Assembly (NCBI GenBank): GCA_024644745.1
Contig: JAHEHF010000035.1
Span: 1 to 32,189 of the forward strand
Source of the DNA: Flavobacteriaceae bacterium
GTDB lineage: Bacteria > Bacteroidota > Bacteroidia > Flavobacteriales > Flavobacteriaceae
Direction of reading: 5' to 3'
Length of the DNA: 32,189 bases
Numbering within the stretch: the stretch's first letter is position 1; each line of letters opens with the position of its first letter. The notes beneath the pieces were generated by a model that saw only the letters and a list, made by a program, of their open reading frames with translations, had not been told where the DNA came from and did no database searches. Position numbers and translations under genes: made by a program. Shown in pieces: positions 24,383 through 31,887 of the stretch.

Positions 24383-24526
24383 GCCCCTGCTCAGGAGCCT
24401 GATTCTGTTGTAATATTCCTCATATTCCTTTTCAGCCAATTTATGGGCCTTGCTGCTGAATATTGGTATTTGATCATGATTTTCTTTGCCCGGTGTTTTT
24501 GGGCCTTTTGTCCTGTCATTTTTCAT
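24377..24526 (-). CDS. 49-aa basic small ORF, function unknown
   Basis: The ATG at 24526 encodes MKNDRTKGPKTPGKENHDQI, then PIFSSKAHKLAEKEYEEYYN, then RIRLLSRGL, closed by TGA at 24379-24377. A stop lies in frame four codons upstream, so this ATG is the natural start. The peptide is Lys/Arg-rich with a probable amphipathic helix (about 26-46), and is soluble with no signal. It lies 130 bp after gnd and could be read from the same transcript. Its stop overlaps the end of the baeRF-like gene by 6 bp. No clear promoter is seen. The composition is convincing for a protein, but I have no homologue in mind. Confidence 0.5.
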   Translation of the reverse strand: MKNDRTKGPKTPGKENHDQIPIFSSKAHKLAEKEYEEYYNRIRLLSRGL

Positions 24527-24656
24527 TTCAACGCAATTTTTCTTCTAGTAAACGCTGAAATCTTATTATTTATTATAAATACGCTCTAAAGAAAAGACCC
24601 GTCAGAAAAAAGAAACTGCTTTATAAACAAGCTGTATTTTATTATTTTTAAGGCAC

Positions 24657-26057
24657 TTACTCCCACCTTGTATGAAAAAACTGATCTTGGGAACGGTCAT
24701 TGCGCTGGTAGGTATGTGCTCCAAAAAAATCCCTCTGAGCCTGAATCAAATTGGCAGGTAATTTATTGGTGGTCATATCCACCCAGTAATAATAAGCACT
24801 GCTGAAGCAATGAAGTGAAAGTCTTTTTTCAAGTCCATAGGCAAGTACCTTTTTGACTGCCTTTTCATTTTTGGTCAACTGATCGGTCATTTGAGGCATG
24901 TCAAGAAGATCTGATTGTTCCTTAAAACAGTCATGAAGTACATTCATCAAATCAGATTTTATTATGCAACCATTGGACCATATCCTTGCAATTTCAGAAA
25001 AATTGAGCTTCCAACCATAGGTTTTTGAGGCCATCTCCATCAATTGAAACCCTTGCTGGTGGTTGATCACCCTTGCAAATTGATAGGCATTTCTCAAATG
25101 GGAAAGGTCCGGTGATTGTTTTTGATCCCGAGACGGAGCTGTTAATTTTGAATATTTTTCCCTTCGCTCTTTAAAAGAGGAAATATACCTCGCAAAAACG
25201 GCTTCCGACATCATTGTACAGGGCAGTCCCAAATCAAGGGCTGCTTTAGAGGACCAGGATCCAGTCCCTTTATTTCCAGCTTTGTCGAGAATCAGATCGA
25301 GCAGGTAGGCATCTCCTTCCCTCTTTCTCAGAATTTTTATGGTGATCGCCAGTAAATAACTCGATGATTCTCCCTGGTTCCAATCTTCCAGCGTATGGGC
25401 CATTTCCTCATATGACATATGGATAGACATCAGCGCATAGACCTCTGCCAGCAACTGCATTTCAACATATTCAATTCCATTATGAACCATTTTAATGAAG
25501 TGTCCTGACCCATCAGGACCAATATAGGCACAACAGGTTTTACCTGAAACGTCTGGAGCCGCTATAGTCTCCAGCACCCCTGCAACCAGGTCGTAACTTT
25601 CTTTGGTTCCTCCAGGCATGATCGAAGGGCCTTTTCTTGCGCCTTCCTCTCCCCCGGAAATTCCTGCACCAATAAATTCTATTCCACGAGACCCAGCCAG
25701 CTCGTATCTTCTTTTCGTATTCAAATAATGTGAGTTTCCTCCGTCTATGATCACATCACCTTTTGACAGCAAGGGTATCAACTGGTCCAGCACCAGATCA
25801 ACCGTTGGCCCCGCCTTGATCATGATCAGGATCTTCCTGGGCCTTTGCAGCGAAGCTATAAAGTTTTTCATGTCCGTGAAGCCCTGTACATTTTCCATGT
25901 GCCCGTGCGAATCCATAAAATCCTTCACGACTGTCTCTTCTCCTGCTTCGGTCCTGTTGTATACAGACAAGGCATATCCTTTGTCTGCAATATTCAGACT
26001 GATGCTCCTCCCCATGACACCGAGGCCGTAAACCCCAAAAACACTTTTAGCTTCCAT
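24657..26057 (-). CDS. gnd: 6-phosphogluconate dehydrogenase, decarboxylating
   Basis: A 466-aa enzyme that oxidises and decarboxylates 6-phosphogluconate to ribulose 5-phosphate. The NAD(P) fold starts VYGLGVMGRSIS (9-20). Asn34-Arg35-Thr36 after the second strand is typical for NADP use. Active-site signatures are DGGNSHY (105-111), GAGISGGEEGARKGPSIMPGG (130-150) and GPDGSGHFIKMVHNGIEY (180-197, Lys189, His192, Asn193), then GNKGTGSWSS and RIWSNGCIIKSDLM. The length is that of the long homodimeric form. An ATG at 26057 is preferred to a TTG at 26069. It overlaps the gntK stop by 11 bp, which suggests translational coupling. No zwf or pgl is next to it; instead it closes a gluconate operon. 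Confidence 0.96.
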   Translation of the reverse strand: MEAKSVFGVYGLGVMGRSISLNIADKGYALSVYNRTEAGEETVVKDFMDSHGHMENVQGFTDMKNFIASLQRPRKILIMIKAGPTVDLVLDQLIPLLSKGDVIIDGGNSHYLNTKRRYELAGSRGIEFIGAGISGGEEGARKGPSIMPGGTKESYDLVAGVLETIAAPDVSGKTCCAYIGPDGSGHFIKMVHNGIEYVEMQLLAEVYALMSIHMSYEEMAHTLEDWNQGESSSYLLAITIKILRKREGDAYLLDLILDKAGNKGTGSWSSKAALDLGLPCTMMSEAVFARYISSFKERREKYSKLTAPSRDQKQSPDLSHLRNAYQFARVINHQQGFQLMEMASKTYGWKLNFSEIARIWSNGCIIKSDLMNVLHDCFKEQSDLLDMPQMTDQLTKNEKAVKKVLAYGLEKRLSLHCFSSAYYYWVDMTTNKLPANLIQAQRDFFGAHTYQRNDRSQDQFFHTRWE

Positions 26058-26532
26058 GATAATACTCAATTATTTTTTCAACGATCTTCTCCGGAGCCTG
26101 CTCAATATCGATTTGAATCCCATAATCAGGAATTTCAAGGGTATCAAATTGCGACTGCAACAGTGATTCTCCCATATAATGATCCTTTCTGTGGCGAATC
26201 CGATCTAAAATAAGGTCAAATGATCCTGTGAGAACTGCCCAGATATGATTTTCAAGATTTTGAGACAAAATCTTCCTATACTTCTCCTTCAGGGCAGAAC
26301 AAGCCAGTATGGCACCACCCTTCCTGTTCCATACTTGAAGATGATCTGCCAGGATTTGTAACCAGGAAGCCCGGTCGGCATCTGTCAAAGCCTCTCCCCT
26401 GCTCATTTTGTCAATATTGGCCTGAGGATGAAAATCATCGGCATCGTAAAACGGGATCCCTGTCTGCTCAGAAAGCATTCTGCCCACAGTGGTTTTGCCA
26501 CATCCGCTCACACCCATCAAAAATATAACCAT
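26047..26532 (-). CDS. gntK: Gluconokinase, GntK/IdnK type
   Basis: A 161-aa P-loop kinase that phosphorylates gluconate to 6-phosphogluconate with ATP. The Walker A motif GVSGCGKT is at 7-14. FYDADDFHPQANIDKMSRGEALTDADRASWL is the characteristic gluconokinase segment, and ILACSALKEKYRKIL and HYMGESLLQSQFDTLE are also typical; the DADDFHP and MGESLLQSQ elements separate it from shikimate kinase. The ATG at 26532 is chosen; it starts 1 nt after the lactonase stop, while an in-frame upstream start at 26562 would overlap that gene. It overlaps gnd by 11 bp. The order lactonase-kinase-dehydrogenase follows the pathway. Confidence 0.95.
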   Translation of the reverse strand: MVIFLMGVSGCGKTTVGRMLSEQTGIPFYDADDFHPQANIDKMSRGEALTDADRASWLQILADHLQVWNRKGGAILACSALKEKYRKILSQNLENHIWAVLTGSFDLILDRIRHRKDHYMGESLLQSQFDTLEIPDYGIQIDIEQAPEKIVEKIIEYYHGS

Positions 26533-26533
26533 A

Positions 26534-27496
26534 TCAGTTCCTGAAAAAGTTTCCTGCAACACCTTTTACTCCTGGCTTTACCTCAAACAATGATCCGGCC
26601 AGAGGATACTTCGCCTGTTCTTCCTCTGTCATATCAAGGCTCGAAGTTGTGATATAAAGGGTCTCAAAATTCCTTCCCCCAAAGGAACAAGAAGTTACAT
26701 TGTGCGCCGGTACTTCTATTTTAGACATTAATTTTCCCGAAACAGGATCAAATCGTGCCACGGCATTTCCGTTCCAGAGCCCGACCCACAATTTATCTTC
26801 TTCATCTATGGTCATTCCATCAGGAAAACCCATTTCTTCCGGAACCTCAACAGCAATTCTTTCATTTGAAATTAAACTGTTGGTTACATCAAAATCGTAT
26901 GCCCTGATATGTCCGGTAGGCGTATCTATATAATACATCGTCCTGCTGTCTTTTGTCCAGACAATACCATTTGAAATGGTAATGCTGTCAAGCATTTTAG
27001 CAGCATTGCCTTTACCATCCACTTTGTACAAGTTTGCTTTCGGCATCGTCTGATCAAAGTGCATTGATCCTACCCAAAGATTCCCGTTCGGATCACACTT
27101 GCCGTCATTAAACCGATTATATGTCATATCGGCCTCCACATCAGACAAAAGACTGATCTCACCGTTCAAGATATTGAGGATATAAATGCCATCGACAAGC
27201 GCTATAACGGCTTTATCATTATTTCCGGGCACCACCGTACCCACCATCGAAGGCGTTGCAAAAGATTTATTGATACTGGTTTTAGGATCATAAATATGCA
27301 CTTTCAAACCGGTAATATCTACCCAGAATAATCGTTGAGTTCTGTGGTCCCAGAAAGCCCCTTCTCCCAATTCTGATTTGATTTTGTATGCCAGTTCCAC
27401 CTTGTGTTCTTCATCCCTAATATCTTGACCGTTGCTTTTGTCAGTAAAAATAAGGATAGATAATCCTATGAGCAGTATGGCAAGATTTTGGTACAT
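26534..27496 (-). CDS. Secreted SMP-30/regucalcin-type gluconolactonase
   Basis: A 320-aa six-bladed beta-propeller that opens sugar lactones to aldonic acids. A signal peptide (MYQNLAILLIGLSILIFTDK, then SNG) predicts export to the periplasm, unlike the cytoplasmic animal homologue. Metal-binding residues of the family are present: Glu45 (LGEGAFW), Asn130 (RFNDGK), Asn176 (ISNGIVW) and Asp226 (FPDGMTID), with CDPNGNLWVGSM and KLWVGLWNG as blade signatures. It begins 23 bp after the dehydrogenase small-subunit gene and ends 1 nt before gntK. Location beside a dehydrogenase and gluconokinase supports glucono-lactone as substrate, but other aldonolactones are possible. Confidence 0.92.
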   Translation of the reverse strand: MYQNLAILLIGLSILIFTDKSNGQDIRDEEHKVELAYKIKSELGEGAFWDHRTQRLFWVDITGLKVHIYDPKTSINKSFATPSMVGTVVPGNNDKAVIALVDGIYILNILNGEISLLSDVEADMTYNRFNDGKCDPNGNLWVGSMHFDQTMPKANLYKVDGKGNAAKMLDSITISNGIVWTKDSRTMYYIDTPTGHIRAYDFDVTNSLISNERIAVEVPEEMGFPDGMTIDEEDKLWVGLWNGNAVARFDPVSGKLMSKIEVPAHNVTSCSFGGRNFETLYITTSSLDMTEEEQAKYPLAGSLFEVKPGVKGVAGNFFRN

Positions 27497-27519
27497 ATCA
27501 ATTTGTTTTAATCATTCAT

Positions 27520-28143
27520 TTAAAGCGTCCAGGAATTGCCAACTTCCCCGACCGGGATACAGGGCTTCCAAACTCCGGGTATCGGATCAAAATTAAGCAC
27601 CTCAGTCCCTATTTTCTCTGAAGTAAAATAACCCAGCAAAGAGAAACTTCTGATGTTTGTCAAACACTTATACATTTTATAATCATCCTTCTCGGCTTCA
27701 GAGACCCGGCCCACTTGTAGTGACAACAACTTTTTAATGGCAGCTGACTCGGATGCATCCTTGTCAAAATAAAAAGCAAACAGAGTCATGATCTCTTCTT
27801 TAGTTGCCTTTTGCAGGTCCCTTTTGAATTTCTTGTTGAATCTTTTGGCAAAAACCTGGCTGCCCTGGTGAAATAATTCCTGATCAGCGGGATACAGCAC
27901 ATCATTGCACATCAAATCTATAAACTGCGGCAAATTTAGATCGAGTCCACCCGGCGTATCCGTTTGTGGTAAAATAATGTCCACTAGATGGGTCACCATA
28001 TTTTTTTCGGCCTCATTTAAGAAAACGGCATTCCACTTCTCTGATTTTTCTGAGCATGACTGAAGCATGCTTAAAGCTGTCGGGGTCGCAACAGCGTATC
28101 CCAGACTTAGGGTCAATCCTTTTAAAACGTCTCTCCTGTTCAT
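27520..28143 (-). CDS. Gluconate 2-dehydrogenase subunit 3 family protein (Tat-lipoprotein small subunit)
   Basis: A 207-aa small (gamma) subunit of a membrane-bound GMC-type dehydrogenase. The N-terminus NRRDVLKGLTLSLG is a twin-arginine signal, and SMLQSC with Cys30 is a plausible lipobox, so the folded protein should be carried across the membrane by Tat and tethered. The body (EKNMVTHLVDIILPQTDTPG, then DLNLPQFIDLMCNDVLYP) matches the Gluconate_2-dh3 family. Such subunits are known to escort the signal-less flavoprotein. It follows that flavoprotein gene by 3 bp. A cytochrome subunit is expected for electron transfer to the respiratory chain but is not in the operon. Confidence 0.92.
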   Translation of the reverse strand: MNRRDVLKGLTLSLGYAVATPTALSMLQSCSEKSEKWNAVFLNEAEKNMVTHLVDIILPQTDTPGGLDLNLPQFIDLMCNDVLYPADQELFHQGSQVFAKRFNKKFKRDLQKATKEEIMTLFAFYFDKDASESAAIKKLLSLQVGRVSEAEKDDYKMYKCLTNIRSFSLLGYFTSEKIGTEVLNFDPIPGVWKPCIPVGEVGNSWTL

Positions 28144-28146
28144 CTT

Positions 28147-29868
28147 TTAAACTGCATTTTTCTTTTTGAATTCCTTTGCAGCATGGTTCGCTGCCCTTGC
28201 TGTCAACGCCATATAAGTAAGAGACGGGTTCTGACACCCGGCTGAGGTCATACAGGCCCCATCGGTCACATATACATTTTTCACAGAATGGATTTGGTTA
28301 TAGGCATTTAATACTGATGTTTTTGGATCACGTCCCATCCTGGCCGTTCCCATTTCATGAATACCCAATCCGGGAAAAAATTCATGCGCATAGTCATATC
28401 CGGTGACCTGCTCATATCCTGCGGCTTCAAGCATGGCAACAGCTTGTTCCATCATATCTTTTCTCATGACCCTCTCATTCTCTTTGAATTCAACATCAAA
28501 ATCAACTGTGGGCAATCCCCAGGCATCAAGCTGGTCATAATTTAGGGTCATTTTATTTTCATGATAGGGTAAACATTCCCCGAATCCTCCCATACCCACC
28601 GTCCAGGGGCCGGGTTTCACAAGCGCATCTTTAAATTCCTTGCCATAACTCATTTCTGCAACGGCATCTTTCCAATTCATTCTACTGGCACTCCCCTGAT
28701 AGCCATACCCCCTGATAAATCCTTTTGCGGCTGATTTTTGATCCAGATTTCTAAATCTGGGCACATAGAAGCCCGCGGGTTTTCTACCCTGGTAATATTT
28801 ATCCTCATGCTCCTTTACAATCGCGGTTGCTCCCACGCCCAATTGGTGATCCATGATGTTATGGCCCAGTTCACCGCTGTCATTCCCAAGGCCGTTAGGA
28901 AACCTTTCTGATTTTGATTGCATCAAGATAGCAGCTGAAGCTATGGCAGATGCACAACAAAAAATAATTTTTGCTTCAAAAAATAATTTTTCCTTTGTCA
29001 GCGTGTCAATAACCCTGACCCCTGTCGCTTCCTTTTTATTGTCATCATAGACGATCTCATAGGCAATCGAATTCGGCCTGAGTGTCATGTTTCCGGTTCT
29101 TTCAGCCGCTGGTAAGGTGGATGCATTACTGCTGAAATAACCCCCAAAAGGACATCCCCTCATGCACCTGTCACGAAACTGGCATTTTCCCCTTCCCTCA
29201 TGGACCTTGTCACCGGTAATATGTGCTATGCGTGCGTGGGTAATGACACGCCCATCCATATGCTCTGCCACTCTTTCCACAAGGTCGGCTTCAACACAAT
29301 TGAATTCCATGGGTTCTGAAAATATCCCGTCAGGCACCTGATCATTGCCTATGGCCTGTCCGGAAACGCCTATATAAGATTCTACTTTATCATACCATGG
29401 CGCAATATCAGGATACCTGATTGGCCAGTCAATTCCGTGACCATCCATTTTATTGGCCTTAAAATCAAGCTCGCCCAACCGATAAGAATGCCTTCCCCAT
29501 GTTAAGGATCTGCCACCTACATGGTAACCCCGCATCCAGTCAAATCTTTTGGTCTCTGTATATGGGTGCTCCAAATCATCTACGAACCAATGGCTCCATT
29601 CCTTCTTGGTCGTGTAACCCGTCCTGGCCTGTTTCTCCTGTCTTTTGGCTTCTTCTGCTGTTGGCATGTTCCGATGATCAAAGTCCCAGTTCTCCTTGTT
29701 CATTGTAGGATAATCAATAACGTGCCGAACCATCCTTCCACGTTCCAGCACAAGGGTCTTCAATCCATTCTCACAAAGTTCCTTCGCTGCCCATCCTCCC
29801 GAAATACCGGTTCCAATCACAATGGCATCGTAATTTGTCAACAATTCCTTACTCTCTTCTTTACCCAT
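28147..29868 (-). CDS. GMC-family FAD-dependent sugar dehydrogenase, large subunit
   Basis: A 573-aa flavoprotein of the glucose-methanol-choline superfamily, in the gluconate/glucoside/sorbitol dehydrogenase branch. The FAD loop IGTGISGG is at 18-25. A cysteine segment with Cys229, Cys235 and Cys239 (CQFRDRCMRGCPFGG) is typical of this branch. Catalytic residues are His504 (GIHEMGTARMG) and Asn547 (GCQNPSLT). There is no signal peptide; export should rely on the Tat small subunit encoded 3 bp downstream. It opens a five-gene operon that continues with lactonase, gluconokinase and 6-phosphogluconate dehydrogenase. This suggests aldose C1 oxidation to a lactone, although 2-dehydrogenase or glucoside 3-dehydrogenase activity cannot be excluded from sequence alone. 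Confidence 0.93.
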   Translation of the reverse strand: MGKEESKELLTNYDAIVIGTGISGGWAAKELCENGLKTLVLERGRMVRHVIDYPTMNKENWDFDHRNMPTAEEAKRQEKQARTGYTTKKEWSHWFVDDLEHPYTETKRFDWMRGYHVGGRSLTWGRHSYRLGELDFKANKMDGHGIDWPIRYPDIAPWYDKVESYIGVSGQAIGNDQVPDGIFSEPMEFNCVEADLVERVAEHMDGRVITHARIAHITGDKVHEGRGKCQFRDRCMRGCPFGGYFSSNASTLPAAERTGNMTLRPNSIAYEIVYDDNKKEATGVRVIDTLTKEKLFFEAKIIFCCASAIASAAILMQSKSERFPNGLGNDSGELGHNIMDHQLGVGATAIVKEHEDKYYQGRKPAGFYVPRFRNLDQKSAAKGFIRGYGYQGSASRMNWKDAVAEMSYGKEFKDALVKPGPWTVGMGGFGECLPYHENKMTLNYDQLDAWGLPTVDFDVEFKENERVMRKDMMEQAVAMLEAAGYEQVTGYDYAHEFFPGLGIHEMGTARMGRDPKTSVLNAYNQIHSVKNVYVTDGACMTSAGCQNPSLTYMALTARAANHAAKEFKKKNAV

Positions 29869-30032
29869 AAATAAATTTTCTACACTAAAATTTTAAATCA
29901 TTGCTTCATTGAATGGTCATGCTGCAAAATAGCAATATGCATTCATGGTCCTGTTCATAATTTTTCATTGAAAATTTGAAAACAAGAGCCGCAGCAAATC
30001 CTTATCAAACCTTCCGGTAATCCTTTGACGTT

Positions 30033-30545
30033 TTAAAGGTATCTTTCCTTAATCACCTTCAAATGATGCAGAATGTGTCCGCTGCAAATATAGCCCAAAG
30101 CCCTTACAGACAATGATGCGCCATCAACCTGTCCTCTCCTTTCAAGAATTTCTTCGTCAAAATCCTTGAACATCAGGATGGTTGCCCTTCTCAATAAGCA
30201 AAACTCATCGAGTAAATCAACATAGTCTCTGCGATTGATTCCGTATTGGGAAACATAATTATTTTCGTCAAAACCACGTAATACGGTTTGGTCATTTCTT
30301 GAAAACCGCAGGGCCCTGTAAACAAATATCCTTTCAACATCAATGATGTGCTGCACCACTTCCTTGATCGTCCATTTGCCAGGACCATATCTGAATTCCT
30401 GCTTGGATTCCTCAACTTCATAAAGCAATTGCTCGAACAACTCAAGTGAATTTTCAAGTTGATCCAAAAGATCCCCGTTTTCGGGTATCAATTCCATATA
30501 GGTCTTAAAAAAAACAGGATATTCTTCTATCAAAGGTTTCGCCAT
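30033..30545 (-). CDS. DinB-superfamily protein
   Basis: A 170-aa four-helix-bundle protein of the DinB/YfiT type. The expected metal triad is visible as His66 (VVQHIIDVER), His157 and His161 (SGHILHHLKVIKERYL at the C-terminus), with GPGKWTIKEV before the first ligand as in the DinB_2 family. Members include thiol-S-transferases and many uncharacterised stress proteins, so no reaction can be assigned. It is 112 bp downstream of ackA with no clear terminator between, and no thiol-biosynthesis gene is nearby. The length is normal, and the start Met is followed by a typical N-terminal helix. Confidence 0.87.
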   Translation of the reverse strand: MAKPLIEEYPVFFKTYMELIPENGDLLDQLENSLELFEQLLYEVEESKQEFRYGPGKWTIKEVVQHIIDVERIFVYRALRFSRNDQTVLRGFDENNYVSQYGINRRDYVDLLDEFCLLRRATILMFKDFDEEILERRGQVDGASLSVRALGYICSGHILHHLKVIKERYL

Positions 30546-30657
30546 GGATTCAAAAGATCAAAAATTAAACCGTGCTAATTTAATTAATTTTAATCTTTCG
30601 GGAATCTGTAAAATTCAGAATTATTTGAAAAGTCTTCCGTGAATCTTTGTATCGTAA

Positions 30658-31845
30658 TTATTTTGATAACAATTCAAAAGATTGCTTCGCTATTTCGATC
30701 TCTTCATTTGTCGGAATAATTAAAATCTTAACCCTTGAATCATCCGAATGGATCTCGGTAAGTTCTTTTGCCCTCACGTCATTCTTCTCCAGGTCAAGGC
30801 TCATGCCCATAAAATCCATCTGATCACAAACGAGCGCTCGGATCATGGAAGAATTTTCTCCGATACCCGCCGTAAAAACAATGGCATCAAGCCCGTTCAT
30901 CGCAGTAGCATAAGCGCCAATATACTTCTTTACACGATAAGCATTCATCTTCAGGGCAAGTAAACAAATTTCATCGCCCTGCTCAGCTTTGCTTTCAATT
31001 TCACGAAGATCACTGTAACCCGTCAAACCGAACATGCCACTTTCTTCCTGAAGGATCTTTTTCACCTGTAAAGAACTGTATCCCAGTTCATCCATCAAAT
31101 AAAAAATAACAGATTGATCAATATCACCACTCCGGGTTCCCATCACCAAGCCGTTCATCGGACCAAAGCCCAGGGAATGCTCTTTGCTTTTTCCATTCTC
31201 AACAGCTGTCATGCTGCATCCGTTTCCCAAATGAATGGTGATGATCTTAGTATGTTCCTTCTTGATGTGTGCAATTGCCTTTTCAGACACATATTTGTGA
31301 CTCGTACCATGAAACCCGTAAACCCTGATCTGGTGTTTTGTGTAGAATTCCTCAGGAATAGCATATCTGTAAGCTTCCTTAGGAATACTTTGGTGAAATG
31401 CAGTATCAAAAACAGCGATCTGACTGGCCCGTGTAAATATTTTTTCGGCAACTTCGATTCCCTTAAAATTGTGGGGGTTGTGCAAGGGGGCAAGTCCGAA
31501 AAGCTCCTTGATTTTTTCCTTTACTTCATCATCAATAATAACTGTACTTGAAAAAGTACTGCCTCCGTGAACCACCCTGTGCCCAACAGCATCGATCTCA
31601 GAAGCATCCTTTAAAACACCTGCATCCGGATCCAAAAGCATTTGTGAAATCATTTCAAGGCCTTGTTCATGATTCTCAATTTTCACCGTCTTTTCAAGTA
31701 CGCTGCTTCCTGATTTCAATGCGACCTTAGCACCTTCCAATCCTATTCTCTCGACCATTCCAGAGGCAAGAACCTCCTTTTCAGGCATCAATATCAACTG
31801 AAATTTAATAGAAGAGCTTCCGGAATTTATAACTAGTATTTTCAT
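30658..31845 (-). CDS. ackA: Acetate kinase
   Basis: A 395-aa ASKHA-fold kinase that interconverts acetate and acetyl phosphate with ATP. Signatures are LVINSGSSSIKF (4-15, Asn7), VGHRVVHGGSTF (87-98, Arg90), AVFDTAFHQSIP (144-155, Asp147), YGFHGTSHKYV (176-186, His179), IHLGNGCSMTAV (204-215), MGTRSGDID (235-243, Arg238) and FTAGIGENS near residue 325. All catalytic positions are intact. The usual partner, pta, is not next to it; upstream is a GNAT gene and downstream a DinB-like gene. It may act in overflow acetate production or acetate activation. Confidence 0.97.
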   Translation of the reverse strand: MKILVINSGSSSIKFQLILMPEKEVLASGMVERIGLEGAKVALKSGSSVLEKTVKIENHEQGLEMISQMLLDPDAGVLKDASEIDAVGHRVVHGGSTFSSTVIIDDEVKEKIKELFGLAPLHNPHNFKGIEVAEKIFTRASQIAVFDTAFHQSIPKEAYRYAIPEEFYTKHQIRVYGFHGTSHKYVSEKAIAHIKKEHTKIITIHLGNGCSMTAVENGKSKEHSLGFGPMNGLVMGTRSGDIDQSVIFYLMDELGYSSLQVKKILQEESGMFGLTGYSDLREIESKAEQGDEICLLALKMNAYRVKKYIGAYATAMNGLDAIVFTAGIGENSSMIRALVCDQMDFMGMSLDLEKNDVRAKELTEIHSDDSRVKILIIPTNEEIEIAKQSFELLSK

Positions 31846-31861
31846 TCAAATTGTTCTTTTT

Positions 31862-31878
31862 AAACCCCGCAGGGTTTT
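31862..31878. other. Hairpin between GNAT gene and ackA
   Basis: AAACCC (31862-31867) pairs with GGGTTT (31872-31877) around CGCA, in the 42-bp gap. It has no U-run on the minus strand (AAAAAG follows), so it is only a possible weak terminator of the GNAT gene or an ackA leader hairpin. Confidence 0.35.
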
Positions 31879-31887
31879 ATTCATATT

